A stretch of 7,413 nucleotides of DNA from Treponema sp. UBA4319 (GTDB lineage: Bacteria; Spirochaetota; Spirochaetia; Treponematales; Treponemataceae). The position numbers were made by a program, and so were the translations under genes. The stretch spans positions 1 to 7,413 of the forward strand of contig DGUD01000055.1 in the NCBI GenBank assembly GCA_002393865.1, in the 5' to 3' direction. Positions 1 through 5,244 of this stretch are shown in pieces (the stretch's first letter is position 1; every line of letters begins with the position of its first letter). The notes beneath the pieces are model-generated. The model was given only the letters and a program-made list of their open reading frames with translations. It was not told where the DNA came from and searched no databases.

Positions 1-1
1 A

Positions 2-145
2 CATCTCATGCTGAAGCCCTGGCAAAATTCCACGGAGATCAGCTTTGTGTTCCACCTGTTTTCAGATAAAATACACCCCGTGCAGAAGTCGTGCGCCGGC
101 GATAAAAGCGTTGGACTTTTAGCGCAGTCGCGCTTATACTTATAA
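2..145 (+). CDS. C-terminal fragment of an unidentified protein (5' end outside window)
   Basis: The reading frame is open from base 2 and ends at a TAA at 143-145, giving 47 residues. It starts within HLMLKPWQNSTEISFVFHLF and ends in GLLAQSRLYL. The composition looks like real protein: alternating hydrophobic and polar residues suggest beta strands, with an aromatic-rich stretch. The other two plus-strand frames stop at about base 12 and at 67-69. I do not recognise the family. The LKPW..STEISFVF pattern could belong to a beta-sandwich surface or sheath protein, but that is a guess. The next gene starts about 96 bases downstream on the same strand. An internal ATG at 8-10 exists, but a 45-residue independent gene is less likely than the tail of a longer one. 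Confidence 0.42.
   Translation, partial: HLMLKPWQNSTEISFVFHLFSDKIHPVQKSCAGDKSVGLLAQSRLYL
111..140 (+). promoter_or_regulatory. Weak sigma70-like promoter candidate for the chemoreceptor gene
   Basis: TTGGAC (111-116) and TATACT (135-140) are separated by 18 bases. An alternative -10 is TATAAA at 141-146. The -35 match is poor (3 of 6) and the elements lie over the end of the preceding gene. The chemoreceptor gene could instead be transcribed from further upstream. No 5' end evidence is available. Confidence 0.22.
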
Positions 146-205
146 ATAGGAAGAAAGCTACAAAAAGCCCAGACGGAATTTTGCAGCCACCTCCAGAAGC
201 ATACA

Positions 206-230
206 GCCGGGAAAGAGCCCGGCACGGAGA
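206..230 (+). promoter_or_regulatory. Hairpin next to the ribosome binding site of the chemoreceptor gene
   Basis: GCCGGG (206-211) and CCCGGC (218-223) form a perfect 6-bp GC stem around the 6-base loop AAAGAG. The Shine-Dalgarno sequence GGAGA (226-230) begins three bases after the stem. It lies 11 bases before the ATG at 242 and only 2 bases before an in-frame TTG at 233, which favours the ATG as start. The hairpin could limit ribosome access or act as a weak end for the upstream transcript. It has no U-tract. Confidence 0.4.
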
Positions 231-241
231 TTTTGTACTTT

Positions 242-2113
242 ATGGAAGAAAAAAAGTTCAGCAGTCCGCCGGTGCCCGCAGCAGTGCCATTCTTGTTTTT
301 CTGCGTATTTTTTGCGGCGGAACTCGCAGGCTCCGCAGCCCTCATCGCAAACCACCTGATAGCGCCCCAGCCGCTCGCAGGGCTGCTCACCGCCCCCGCA
401 TTCCTGCTGGCGGCGGCGCTCAAGTACGCGGCCGCCGCATGGCTGTACCATTCGTCCATGCGGCGCATACGCGCCTACGACGGCTCGGAGACATCGCTTT
501 CGGACAGCGCGGCGGCAGCACAGACGCTCCAGTTCCGCACGGTGCAGCTCGCCGCGCTGTCGGTGCTGCTCTTTACGCCGTGCCTGCTCGCCGGCGGACT
601 TCGGCAGGGCGCGCTGGCATACAACCTTCCGGGCATGTTCTTCAGCAGCACGGGGCTCGCCAGCATCGCGTCCATTCTCTGCTACCAGCTCTTTCTCAGG
701 CAGCTCGGCCCCGCAATCAGCTGGCTGCCGCTCACAGAGCGCGGAACCTCCCTCTCCGCCGGAGGAAACAGCTTCATCGTCATCTTCTTTACGCTCATAG
801 GTATGGCCTTTGCGGCGGCAGGCACGGTGCTCGCGCTCGGCGCCGCGGGAACGCCCCCGGAGAAGCTCGTGCTGCGGATGCTGCCGGTGCTCGCGGTGGC
901 GGCGGCGCTTTCCATCGTGAGCCTCATGCTGCTGGTCTGGCAGTTCTCGGCAAAGCTCCAGGTGCTGCTGAGCCAGACGGAGGCGCTGCTGCGGCGCGAC
1001 GGCTCCGGCGGGGAGCTTGCGGTAACCAGCCGCGACGAATACGGGCTGCAGGCCGCAAAGCTGAACGGAGCCCGGCGGAATCTTGAGGACATGCTGGACG
1101 GCATAGTCCGTTCGGCAGACCAGGCGGAGTCCGACAGCCGGCAGCTCTGCGAGGCCGCCGGACATGCGGCGGAGCTGGCGCGCAAGACGGAAGCGTACGC
1201 CGGCCAGAGCGCAGCGCTCTCGGAGCAGCCGGACAGCGTGAGCGGCGCCCTTGCGGCCGCAATCGGCAGCATGCGGCGGCAGCTGGAGGAGCTCGCGGGC
1301 GGCATAGCGGCAATAGAAACTGAGGCAGGACGCATGGCGGCGCAGTCCACCGGGAGCAGCGCCGCACAGGGAAGAGGAGCCGCGCTGCTGGACACCTGCA
1401 GTCAGAGCGCGTCGGCCCTCTCCGCCGCGGCGGAGCAGGGCAGCAGCGGCATGGAGCGCTCGGTGCAGGCGGCAGACCAGGTGCTCGCGGATTCGGCAGG
1501 GCTGCTCAAAGCGAGCGCCGTGGTGCAGAACATCGCGAAGCAGACGAACCTGCTGGCCATGAACGCCGCCATCGAGGCTGCCCACGCAGGGGAAAGCGGG
1601 CGCGGTTTCTCCGTGGTGGCGGACGAAATCCGCAAGCTCGCGGAGGATTCCAACAAGCAGGGGCACGCCATCGCCGTAAGCCTCAAGGGGCTGCAGAATT
1701 CCATCGCAGGAATCTCTGCGGACGTAAAGAAGCTTCAGGCAGGCTTTGCCGCTGTCGCGGAGCTTGCCGGAAAGGTGCGGCGGCAGCAGGATGAGGCGCG
1801 GCAGGCGCTGGGCTGCAGCCCCGCAGACAGCACAGGCAGCGCGGCGGCGGCAACGCTATCCGGGCGGGCGCAGGCCGCAGGCACGCTGGCGGGGCAGCTC
1901 CTCCAGCAGTGCCGGCAGGCAGCAGCCATGGCGGAAGCCGCACAATCCGCGCCGCAGAGCCCCGCAGACAGCGCAGGCCAGACTGCCCGGACAGCAGGGG
2001 AGCTATCGCAGGCACTCGCCGGGCTGCTGCAGGCGGCACAGCGGTGCGCGGAAAGCAGCGCGGGTCTCCGCAGCCAGGCGGCAGCGCTCATACACCGGCA
2101 GAACGGCGGCTAG
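242..2113 (+). CDS. Methyl-accepting chemotaxis protein with six-helix membrane sensor
   Basis: This is a chemoreceptor of 623 residues that would signal to CheA/CheW from the inner membrane. Hydrophobic segments lie at about residues 14-36, 46-68, 101-120, 132-153, 177-200 and 207-233. The loops facing out are short, so there is no periplasmic ligand-binding domain. The 69-100 loop carries an RRIR patch, which places it inside the cell. A HAMP-like linker covers about 236-288 ([20 protein letters not shown]). The alanine-rich coiled-coil arms follow. The hairpin tip at about 431-470 is diagnostic: [20 protein letters not shown], then [18 protein letters not shown]. The tip binds CheA and CheW in this family. 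No CheR-tethering pentapeptide is visible at the C-terminus (IHRQNGG). The start at ATG 242 is chosen over TTG 233 because of Shine-Dalgarno spacing. Codons are very GC-rich and alanine-heavy, which also produces a long spurious antisense reading frame. The stimulus cannot be inferred. Confidence 0.93.
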   Translation: MEEKKFSSPPVPAAVPFLFFCVFFAAELAGSAALIANHLIAPQPLAGLLTAPAFLLAAALKYAAAAWLYHSSMRRIRAYDGSETSLSDSAAAAQTLQFRTVQLAALSVLLFTPCLLAGGLRQGALAYNLPGMFFSSTGLASIASILCYQLFLRQLGPAISWLPLTERGTSLSAGGNSFIVIFFTLIGMAFAAAGTVLALGAAGTPPEKLVLRMLPVLAVAAALSIVSLMLLVWQFSAKLQVLLSQTEALLRRDGSGGELAVTSRDEYGLQAAKLNGARRNLEDMLDGIVRSADQAESDSRQLCEAAGHAAELARKTEAYAGQSAALSEQPDSVSGALAAAIGSMRRQLEELAGGIAAIETEAGRMAAQSTGSSAAQGRGAALLDTCSQSASALSAAAEQGSSGMERSVQAADQVLADSAGLLKASAVVQNIAKQTNLLAMNAAIEAAHAGESGRGFSVVADEIRKLAEDSNKQGHAIAVSLKGLQNSIAGISADVKKLQAGFAAVAELAGKVRRQQDEARQALGCSPADSTGSAAAATLSGRAQAAGTLAGQLLQQCRQAAAMAEAAQSAPQSPADSAGQTARTAGELSQALAGLLQAAQRCAESSAGLRSQAAALIHRQNGG

Positions 2114-2143
2114 CACGCAAAGCCGCAGCACGGAAAAACATAC

Positions 2144-2169
2144 GCCCCCGGCGGCAGGGGCATTTGATT
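2144..2169 (+). terminator. Weak terminator-like hairpin after the chemoreceptor gene
   Basis: GCCCC (2144-2148) and GGGGC (2157-2161) can pair around an 8-base loop, followed by ATTTGATT, a poor U-rich tail. It starts 31 bases after the chemoreceptor stop codon. The right arm lies inside the first copy of the tandem repeat. The short stem and broken T-run make this a weak call. Confidence 0.25.
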
Positions 2170-2197
2170 CCGGCGGCAGGGGCATTTGATTCCGGCG
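2148..2197. repeat. Tandem repeat of a 22-bp unit (two copies plus a partial third)
   Basis: A 22-bp unit beginning CCGGCGGCAGGGG and ending CATTTGATT occupies 2148-2169. It is repeated without mismatch at 2170-2191, and the first six bases of a third copy follow at 2192-2197. It lies in the intergenic gap, outside any supported gene. Just downstream, GGCGGCCGCC (2204-2213) is a perfect palindrome. A short CCCTGCC further on can pair with GGCAGGG of either repeat copy, so alternative RNA folds are possible. It may be a slipped duplication or part of a dispersed repeat family. Confidence 0.85.
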
Positions 2198-2261
2198 TAA
2201 TCAGGCGGCCGCCCTGCCCCGCAGCGGAAGAGGCGGCGATAACAATATTTTCTTGTTTTCC

Positions 2262-2294
2262 CTGTAACACTTTCACTGCCAGATTTATTATATT
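2262..2294 (+). promoter_or_regulatory. Candidate htrA promoter in an AT-rich patch
   Basis: The gap is GC-rich except for an AT-rich stretch at about 2241-2301. Within it, TATTAT (2286-2291), overlapped by TATATT (2289-2294), is a fair -10 element. CTGTAA (2262-2267) lies 18 bases upstream and is a weak -35 match (3 of 6). A start near 2298 would give a leader of roughly 105 bases. No CIRCE-type inverted repeat and no convincing heat-shock sigma motif was seen. Confidence 0.35.
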
Positions 2295-2347
2295 TTTTGA
2301 TATCAGGCTGGTACACCACTACGCTGGTATCAGAAAGCTCAAGCATA

Positions 2348-2395
2348 GGAAAGCCCCCGCGCAGACGCGCACCGGGGTTCCATACATAATGGAGG
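2348..2395 (+). promoter_or_regulatory. Structured htrA leader with hairpin and ribosome binding site
   Basis: A bulged stem forms from GGAA (2348-2351), CCCC and GCGC on the left, with GCGC (2367-2370), GGGG (2374-2377) and TTCC (2378-2381) on the right. The loop is AGAC. No U-tract follows, so it is not an obvious terminator. A second, small stem pairs TCCAT (2379-2383) with ATGGA (2389-2393). That stem shares the TCC of the first one and covers part of the Shine-Dalgarno GGAGG (2391-2395), so the two stems compete. The Shine-Dalgarno is 10 bases before the htrA ATG at 2406. Confidence 0.45.
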
Positions 2396-2405
2396 TTTTA
2401 CCATA

Positions 2406-3905
2406 ATGAAGCATTTGACACAAAAAATACTGGGGACGGCCGCAGTCGCAGTCTTTTCCTTCGGCCTGTTCGCGCTCTCATGCAAAGTGAACAAAGGTTC
2501 CGCGAACGTCGCTTTCGCGGACACAAAGAAGAACGCGTCAACCCCGGCACTCTCATCCGACCCGCTCGCCATCACGCTGGCGCTCCAGAATACATTCCGC
2601 TCCATAAGCTCCACGGTGCTCCCCGCAGTCGTCGAGGTCGATGTCACGGAGACAACCAAGGTGCAGAGCTACAACCCCTTCAAAGACCTTCCCTTCTTCT
2701 TCGGCTTCCCGGACAGCGGCAGCGACAAAGAGGGCAGCACGCGGGAGCTGCAGCAGTCCGCGCTCGGCTCCGGCGTCATCGTGCGCAAGACCGGCAAAAC
2801 CGTTTACGTGCTCACGAACAACCACGTGGCAGGCAATGCGACCACAATCAAAATCAAACTGAACGACGAGCGTGAATTCGACGGCAAGCTGGTGGGCGCG
2901 GACGAGCGCATGGACATTGCCCTCGTCTCCTTTGAATCCGACGACAAGAGCATCCCCGTGGCGGCGCTGGGCGACAGCGACGCGGTGCAGCAGGGAGACA
3001 TCGTGCTGGCGCTCGGCAGCCCGCTCGGCTACTTTGCGTCAGTAACGCAGGGCATCGTCAGCGCGACCGGGCGCTCCGGCGGCCAGATTGGCTCCATCAG
3101 CGACTTTATCCAGACAGACGCCGCCATCAATCAGGGCAACTCCGGCGGCCCGCTCGTAAACATCTACGGCGAGGTCATCGGCATCAACACGTGGATTGCC
3201 TCGCAGTCAGGCGGCAGCCAGGGACTCGGATTCTCCATCCCCATCAACAACATCAAGACCACCATCGACCAGTTCATCGCGAACGGCAAAGTCTCCTACG
3301 GCTGGCTGGGCGTAAGCCTTGTGGATGTCTCGGCCGAATACAAGAAAGACCTCGGCATCAGCGAGACGCAGACCGGCGCCTTTGCCGCGGAGATTTTCAT
3401 GAACAGCCCCGCGATGAAGGGCGGCATCCAGGCGGGCGACTTCATCGTCGCGCTCGACGGCCACGACGTAAAGACGGTCGACCAGCTGGTGCGCGAGGTC
3501 GGCAACCTGCAGGCGGGTCAAACCTCAAAATTCACGGTGCTCCGCGGTAAGAACAAAATCGAGCTGAGCATCAAGATTGAGGAGCGCAGCAACGAAGTCT
3601 CCTCCGACAACAGCAAGCTCTGGCCGGGCTTTATCGCGGCGCCGCTCACCGATACCACCCGCAAGAGCATCAAGCTGACCGACAACAGCGTAAAGGGCGT
3701 CATCGTCAGCAACATCCAGGAGAAATCACCTGCCGCAGCGCTGCGCCTGCAGAACGGCGACGTCATAACCGCCGTCAACGACAAGAAAATCTCCAGCGTC
3801 GAGGAATTCTACGCCGCGCTGGACACAAACAAGAACAAGACCATCTGGTTCGACGTCTACAGCGACGGGCACACCATCAGCACGGGACGCTACAAAATCC
3901 AGTAA
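2406..3905 (+). CDS. htrA: HtrA/DegP-family envelope serine protease with two PDZ domains
   Basis: This 499-residue protein should degrade or hold misfolded proteins outside the cytoplasmic membrane. Residues 1-25 form a signal segment with a hydrophobic core (8-24), ending in FALSC. Cys26 could be a lipidation site under the looser spirochaete lipobox, although uncleaved membrane anchoring is also possible. A polar linker follows to about 55. The trypsin-like domain (about 60-295) has the full catalytic triad: His140 in TNNHVAG, Asp170 in ERMDIAL and Ser246 in GNSGGPL. PDZ1 starts at YGWLGV (298-303) and runs to about 392. PDZ2 covers about 405-497 and contains the RLQNGDVITAVNDKKI core. The length is close to E. 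coli DegP (474). The ATG at 2406 has GGAGG ten bases upstream and begins the signal peptide. The gene appears to be its own unit: the chemoreceptor lies 292 bases upstream and a strong hairpin follows at once. Its cellular substrates are unknown. Confidence 0.96.
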   Translation: MKHLTQKILGTAAVAVFSFGLFALSCKVNKGSANVAFADTKKNASTPALSSDPLAITLALQNTFRSISSTVLPAVVEVDVTETTKVQSYNPFKDLPFFFGFPDSGSDKEGSTRELQQSALGSGVIVRKTGKTVYVLTNNHVAGNATTIKIKLNDEREFDGKLVGADERMDIALVSFESDDKSIPVAALGDSDAVQQGDIVLALGSPLGYFASVTQGIVSATGRSGGQIGSISDFIQTDAAINQGNSGGPLVNIYGEVIGINTWIASQSGGSQGLGFSIPINNIKTTIDQFIANGKVSYGWLGVSLVDVSAEYKKDLGISETQTGAFAAEIFMNSPAMKGGIQAGDFIVALDGHDVKTVDQLVREVGNLQAGQTSKFTVLRGKNKIELSIKIEERSNEVSSDNSKLWPGFIAAPLTDTTRKSIKLTDNSVKGVIVSNIQEKSPAAALRLQNGDVITAVNDKKISSVEEFYAALDTNKNKTIWFDVYSDGHTISTGRYKIQ

Positions 3906-3959
3906 ACGGAACCTCCCGTAAAGCGGAAGCCGGCGGAAACGCCGGCTTCCATCCGTTTA
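3903..3959 (+). terminator. Two-tier hairpin immediately after htrA
   Basis: An 11-bp perfect stem, GGAAGCCGGCG (3925-3935) with CGCCGGCTTCC (3940-3950), closes on a GAAA tetraloop. Outside it, TAAACGGA (3903-3910, including the stop codon) pairs perfectly with TCCGTTTA (3952-3959). The downstream tail is ATCCGTTTAAAAAG, so the U-tract is poor. It may terminate inefficiently or mainly protect the 3' end of the htrA message, leaving read-through to the canonical terminator at 4141-4172. Confidence 0.6.
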
Positions 3960-4002
3960 AAAAGAGCGGAAAGCGGCGGCAATACCCGGAATTCCCGCTT
4001 TC
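3959..4002 (-). terminator. Probable terminator of the minus-strand galT-asnA operon
   Basis: Read on the minus strand, GAAAGCGG (4002-3995) pairs with CCGCTTTC (3976-3969) around an 18-base loop. It is followed, after CGCTC, by five T residues (3963-3959). The position is about 255 bases past the stop codon of the last minus-strand gene, so that operon would have a long 3' UTR. U-rich minus-strand tracts at 4040-4014 (T7, T7 and T6) lie just before it and could contribute to termination. Confidence 0.4.
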
Positions 4003-4050
4003 TTCCAGCAGAGAAAAAATCCGATAAAAAAAGAAAAAAATATGCAGAAA

Positions 4051-4172
4051 GCTGTAACCCTCAGAGGCTTCGGCGGTTAATAGTGTTGTAAGGCACTGAG
4101 GATAACTCCTTGATTCCAAGCACACGAAACTCCTTGAACAGGCTCCGGACGGCACACCGGAGTCTTTTTTTT
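4051..4172 (+). ncRNA. Candidate small RNA or htrA 3' UTR-derived RNA
   Basis: This stretch has no supported gene on the plus strand but ends in a strong plus-strand terminator, and the bases before it fold well. CCTCAG (4059-4064) pairs with CTGAGG (4096-4101) and encloses two small hairpins: GC(TTCG)GC at 4067-4074, and AGTG/CACT (4082-4085 with 4094-4097, sharing two bases with the outer stem). Next, CTTG (4109-4112) pairs with CAAG (4117-4120). A single-stranded linker containing CTCCTTGA (4130-4137) then leads into the terminator. The 10-mer AACTCCTTGA occurs at 4104-4113 and again at 4128-4137. Its CUCCUU core equals the anti-Shine-Dalgarno core of 16S rRNA, so it could pair with ribosome binding sites. 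A weak promoter (CTGTAA 4052-4057, GTTAAT 4076-4081) would start the RNA near 4088. The alternative is simple read-through from htrA. It does not resemble 4.5S, tmRNA or RNase P RNA. Confidence 0.35.
4141..4172 (+). terminator. Canonical plus-strand intrinsic terminator
   Basis: GGCTCCGG (4141-4148) pairs with CCGGAGTC (4157-4164), an 8-bp stem with one G-U pair, around an 8-base loop. Eight consecutive T residues (4165-4172) follow directly. The T-run is only on the plus strand, so this ends plus-strand RNA. It lies 236 bases after htrA and 86 bases before the end of the convergent minus-strand gene. Confidence 0.85.
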
Positions 4173-4257
4173 GCTCGCAGGCCGGAGCGCCACGGAAACG
4201 CGCCCGCGGAACAAGATAAAGCTTGTCTTTTAAAGATTCCACTATTCTGAAGCCGGC

Positions 4258-5238
4258 TCAATACCTGTAATCGGGGGCGTCGGAGCCGGCAAAGACGCGC
4301 ACCCGGCACGGTTCCTGGCAGGAATTCTCCGCAAAGCGGGCGATATCGGCCGCCGCAGGGGAAAGCAGCTCGTCCGGGTTGTACGTGGTCTCCACAAGCC
4401 CCTCCTCGCCTTCCGCCGCAACGCGCGAGAACGCCCCGTTCAGGCGGACAAGATCATCCACCACGGGGAAGAGATTCGCCTTGTGCTTCTCATCGAATTT
4501 CTCCTTCAGGAAGGAAAGCTGCATCTTCTCTATTTCGGCATGGGGAACGGCATCCGGGTCAAAGCCGGTCACATAGGAGCAGCTGCCGCACTGCTGCCAT
4601 TCGTCAAAATCGGCAAAGAACGCGGACGGCGAGACCCGGAGCGCCTTCAGCACGCCCATGAACCACGGCACCGCCCTGCCTGCCGTATAGAACGTGCGGC
4701 ACGCAAAAGCCATGCCCCGCGAAAAATCCATGTCCTTGGACGAATACACGCCGGTGGGCTTGGGGTCACGCGGCTCGTCCAGCTGGGGAAATTCCACGTG
4801 GTTGGGGTACAGAGACAAGGCAAAGTCCAGCCTGTCGCGGAAGGCGCGGAAGGTATCGCCCGGCTGGCAGCCCCAGCCCATGAGAAAGCCAAAGACCAGC
4901 CCTTCCCGGTTCAGCAGGGCAGCCCGTCCGGAATAAAGCTTCTTGTCAAAGAGGAGGGCGCCGCCCTTCTCCGTGCCGGCAAGCGGAATCTCCACGGAGC
5001 AGCAGAGCCCGCCGAGCGCACGGACAAGCTGCTGGTCAAGGGTCTTTGCATCTATCTCAAGCGAGATAAAAAGCTCCGGGCAATGCCGGAGCACGGCGGC
5101 GGCAACAGCAAGCAGGAACGTGCGGTCTGACGCCGCCTTCCTGTCGTGCAGGGAAAATTCCGTGATGCCGCGCCCGGCAAACGACGGAATCTCCCGCAGC
5201 AGTGAGTCCGTCCCGATATGGATGGTATTGTCTTCCAT
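4258..5238 (-). CDS. Radical-SAM-like barrel protein lacking the Fe-S cysteine motif, function unknown
   Basis: The protein has 326 residues and its function is not known to me. Several segments follow the middle of a radical-SAM barrel. GITEFSLHD (24-32) resembles a barrel strand, LFISLEIDAKTLDQQLVRAL (56-75) the 'learn from the worst case' strand-helix unit, and CCSVEIPLAGT (79-89) the next strand. CQPGDTFRAFRDRLDFALSL (124-143), then YPNHVEF, resembles the 'PGET..DF..TL.F...L.P' segment. The CxxxCxxC loop that would hold the 4Fe-4S cluster is absent. The protein begins at about the second barrel strand, so it is either a catalytically dead relative or a different fold. Cysteines are scattered, with one CxxC (217-220, CGSC). 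The ATG is six bases after the asnA stop with no clear Shine-Dalgarno, which suggests translational coupling. The gene is intact, so decay is unlikely. The C-terminal half is not recognised. Confidence 0.8.
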   Translation of the reverse strand: MEDNTIHIGTDSLLREIPSFAGRGITEFSLHDRKAASDRTFLLAVAAAVLRHCPELFISLEIDAKTLDQQLVRALGGLCCSVEIPLAGTEKGGALLFDKKLYSGRAALLNREGLVFGFLMGWGCQPGDTFRAFRDRLDFALSLYPNHVEFPQLDEPRDPKPTGVYSSKDMDFSRGMAFACRTFYTAGRAVPWFMGVLKALRVSPSAFFADFDEWQQCGSCSYVTGFDPDAVPHAEIEKMQLSFLKEKFDEKHKANLFPVVDDLVRLNGAFSRVAAEGEEGLVETTYNPDELLSPAAADIARFAENSCQEPCRVRVFAGSDAPDYRY

Positions 5239-5244
5239 GCTGCG

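Noticed and set aside
67..105. A sigma28-type motorphase promoter before the chemoreceptor gene: GGCGATAA (98-105) matches GCCGATAA in 7 of 8 bases.
   Set aside because: The only TAAA upstream (67-70) is 27 bases away instead of about 15, and the site lies within the preceding coding frame.
2..145. Assigning the N-terminal partial gene to a flagellar sheath (FlaA-type) protein because it sits before a chemoreceptor gene.
   Set aside because: Only 47 residues are visible and I cannot place them in that family with confidence, so the entry is left unidentified.
158..1666. A 502-codon minus-strand open frame antisense to the chemoreceptor gene.
   Set aside because: Its protein is rich in Arg, Cys, His and Gly with no recognisable domain. 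GC-rich, alanine-heavy codons on the sense strand rarely make antisense stops. The sense protein has clear chemoreceptor motifs.
4014..4040. A-rich tracts (A6, A7, A7) considered as an UP element for a small-RNA promoter.
   Set aside because: The best -35 candidate (4052) is about 12 bases beyond the tract and weak. On the minus strand the same bases are simply U-rich and fit termination equally well.
4051..4172. 6S RNA, signal-recognition-particle RNA, tmRNA or RNase P RNA.
   Set aside because: None of the hallmark sequences (GGUCAGG..GGAAGG of 4.5S, the GAGGAAAGUC block of RNase P, the tRNA-like end of tmRNA) is present, and the folding does not give a long 6S-like rod with a central bubble.
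4061..4309. A minus-strand frame of 82 codons overlapping the end of the radical-SAM-like gene and the intergenic gap.
   Set aside because: It runs through the terminator T-run and has low-complexity Arg/Ser/Leu content, no ribosome binding site and no family resemblance.
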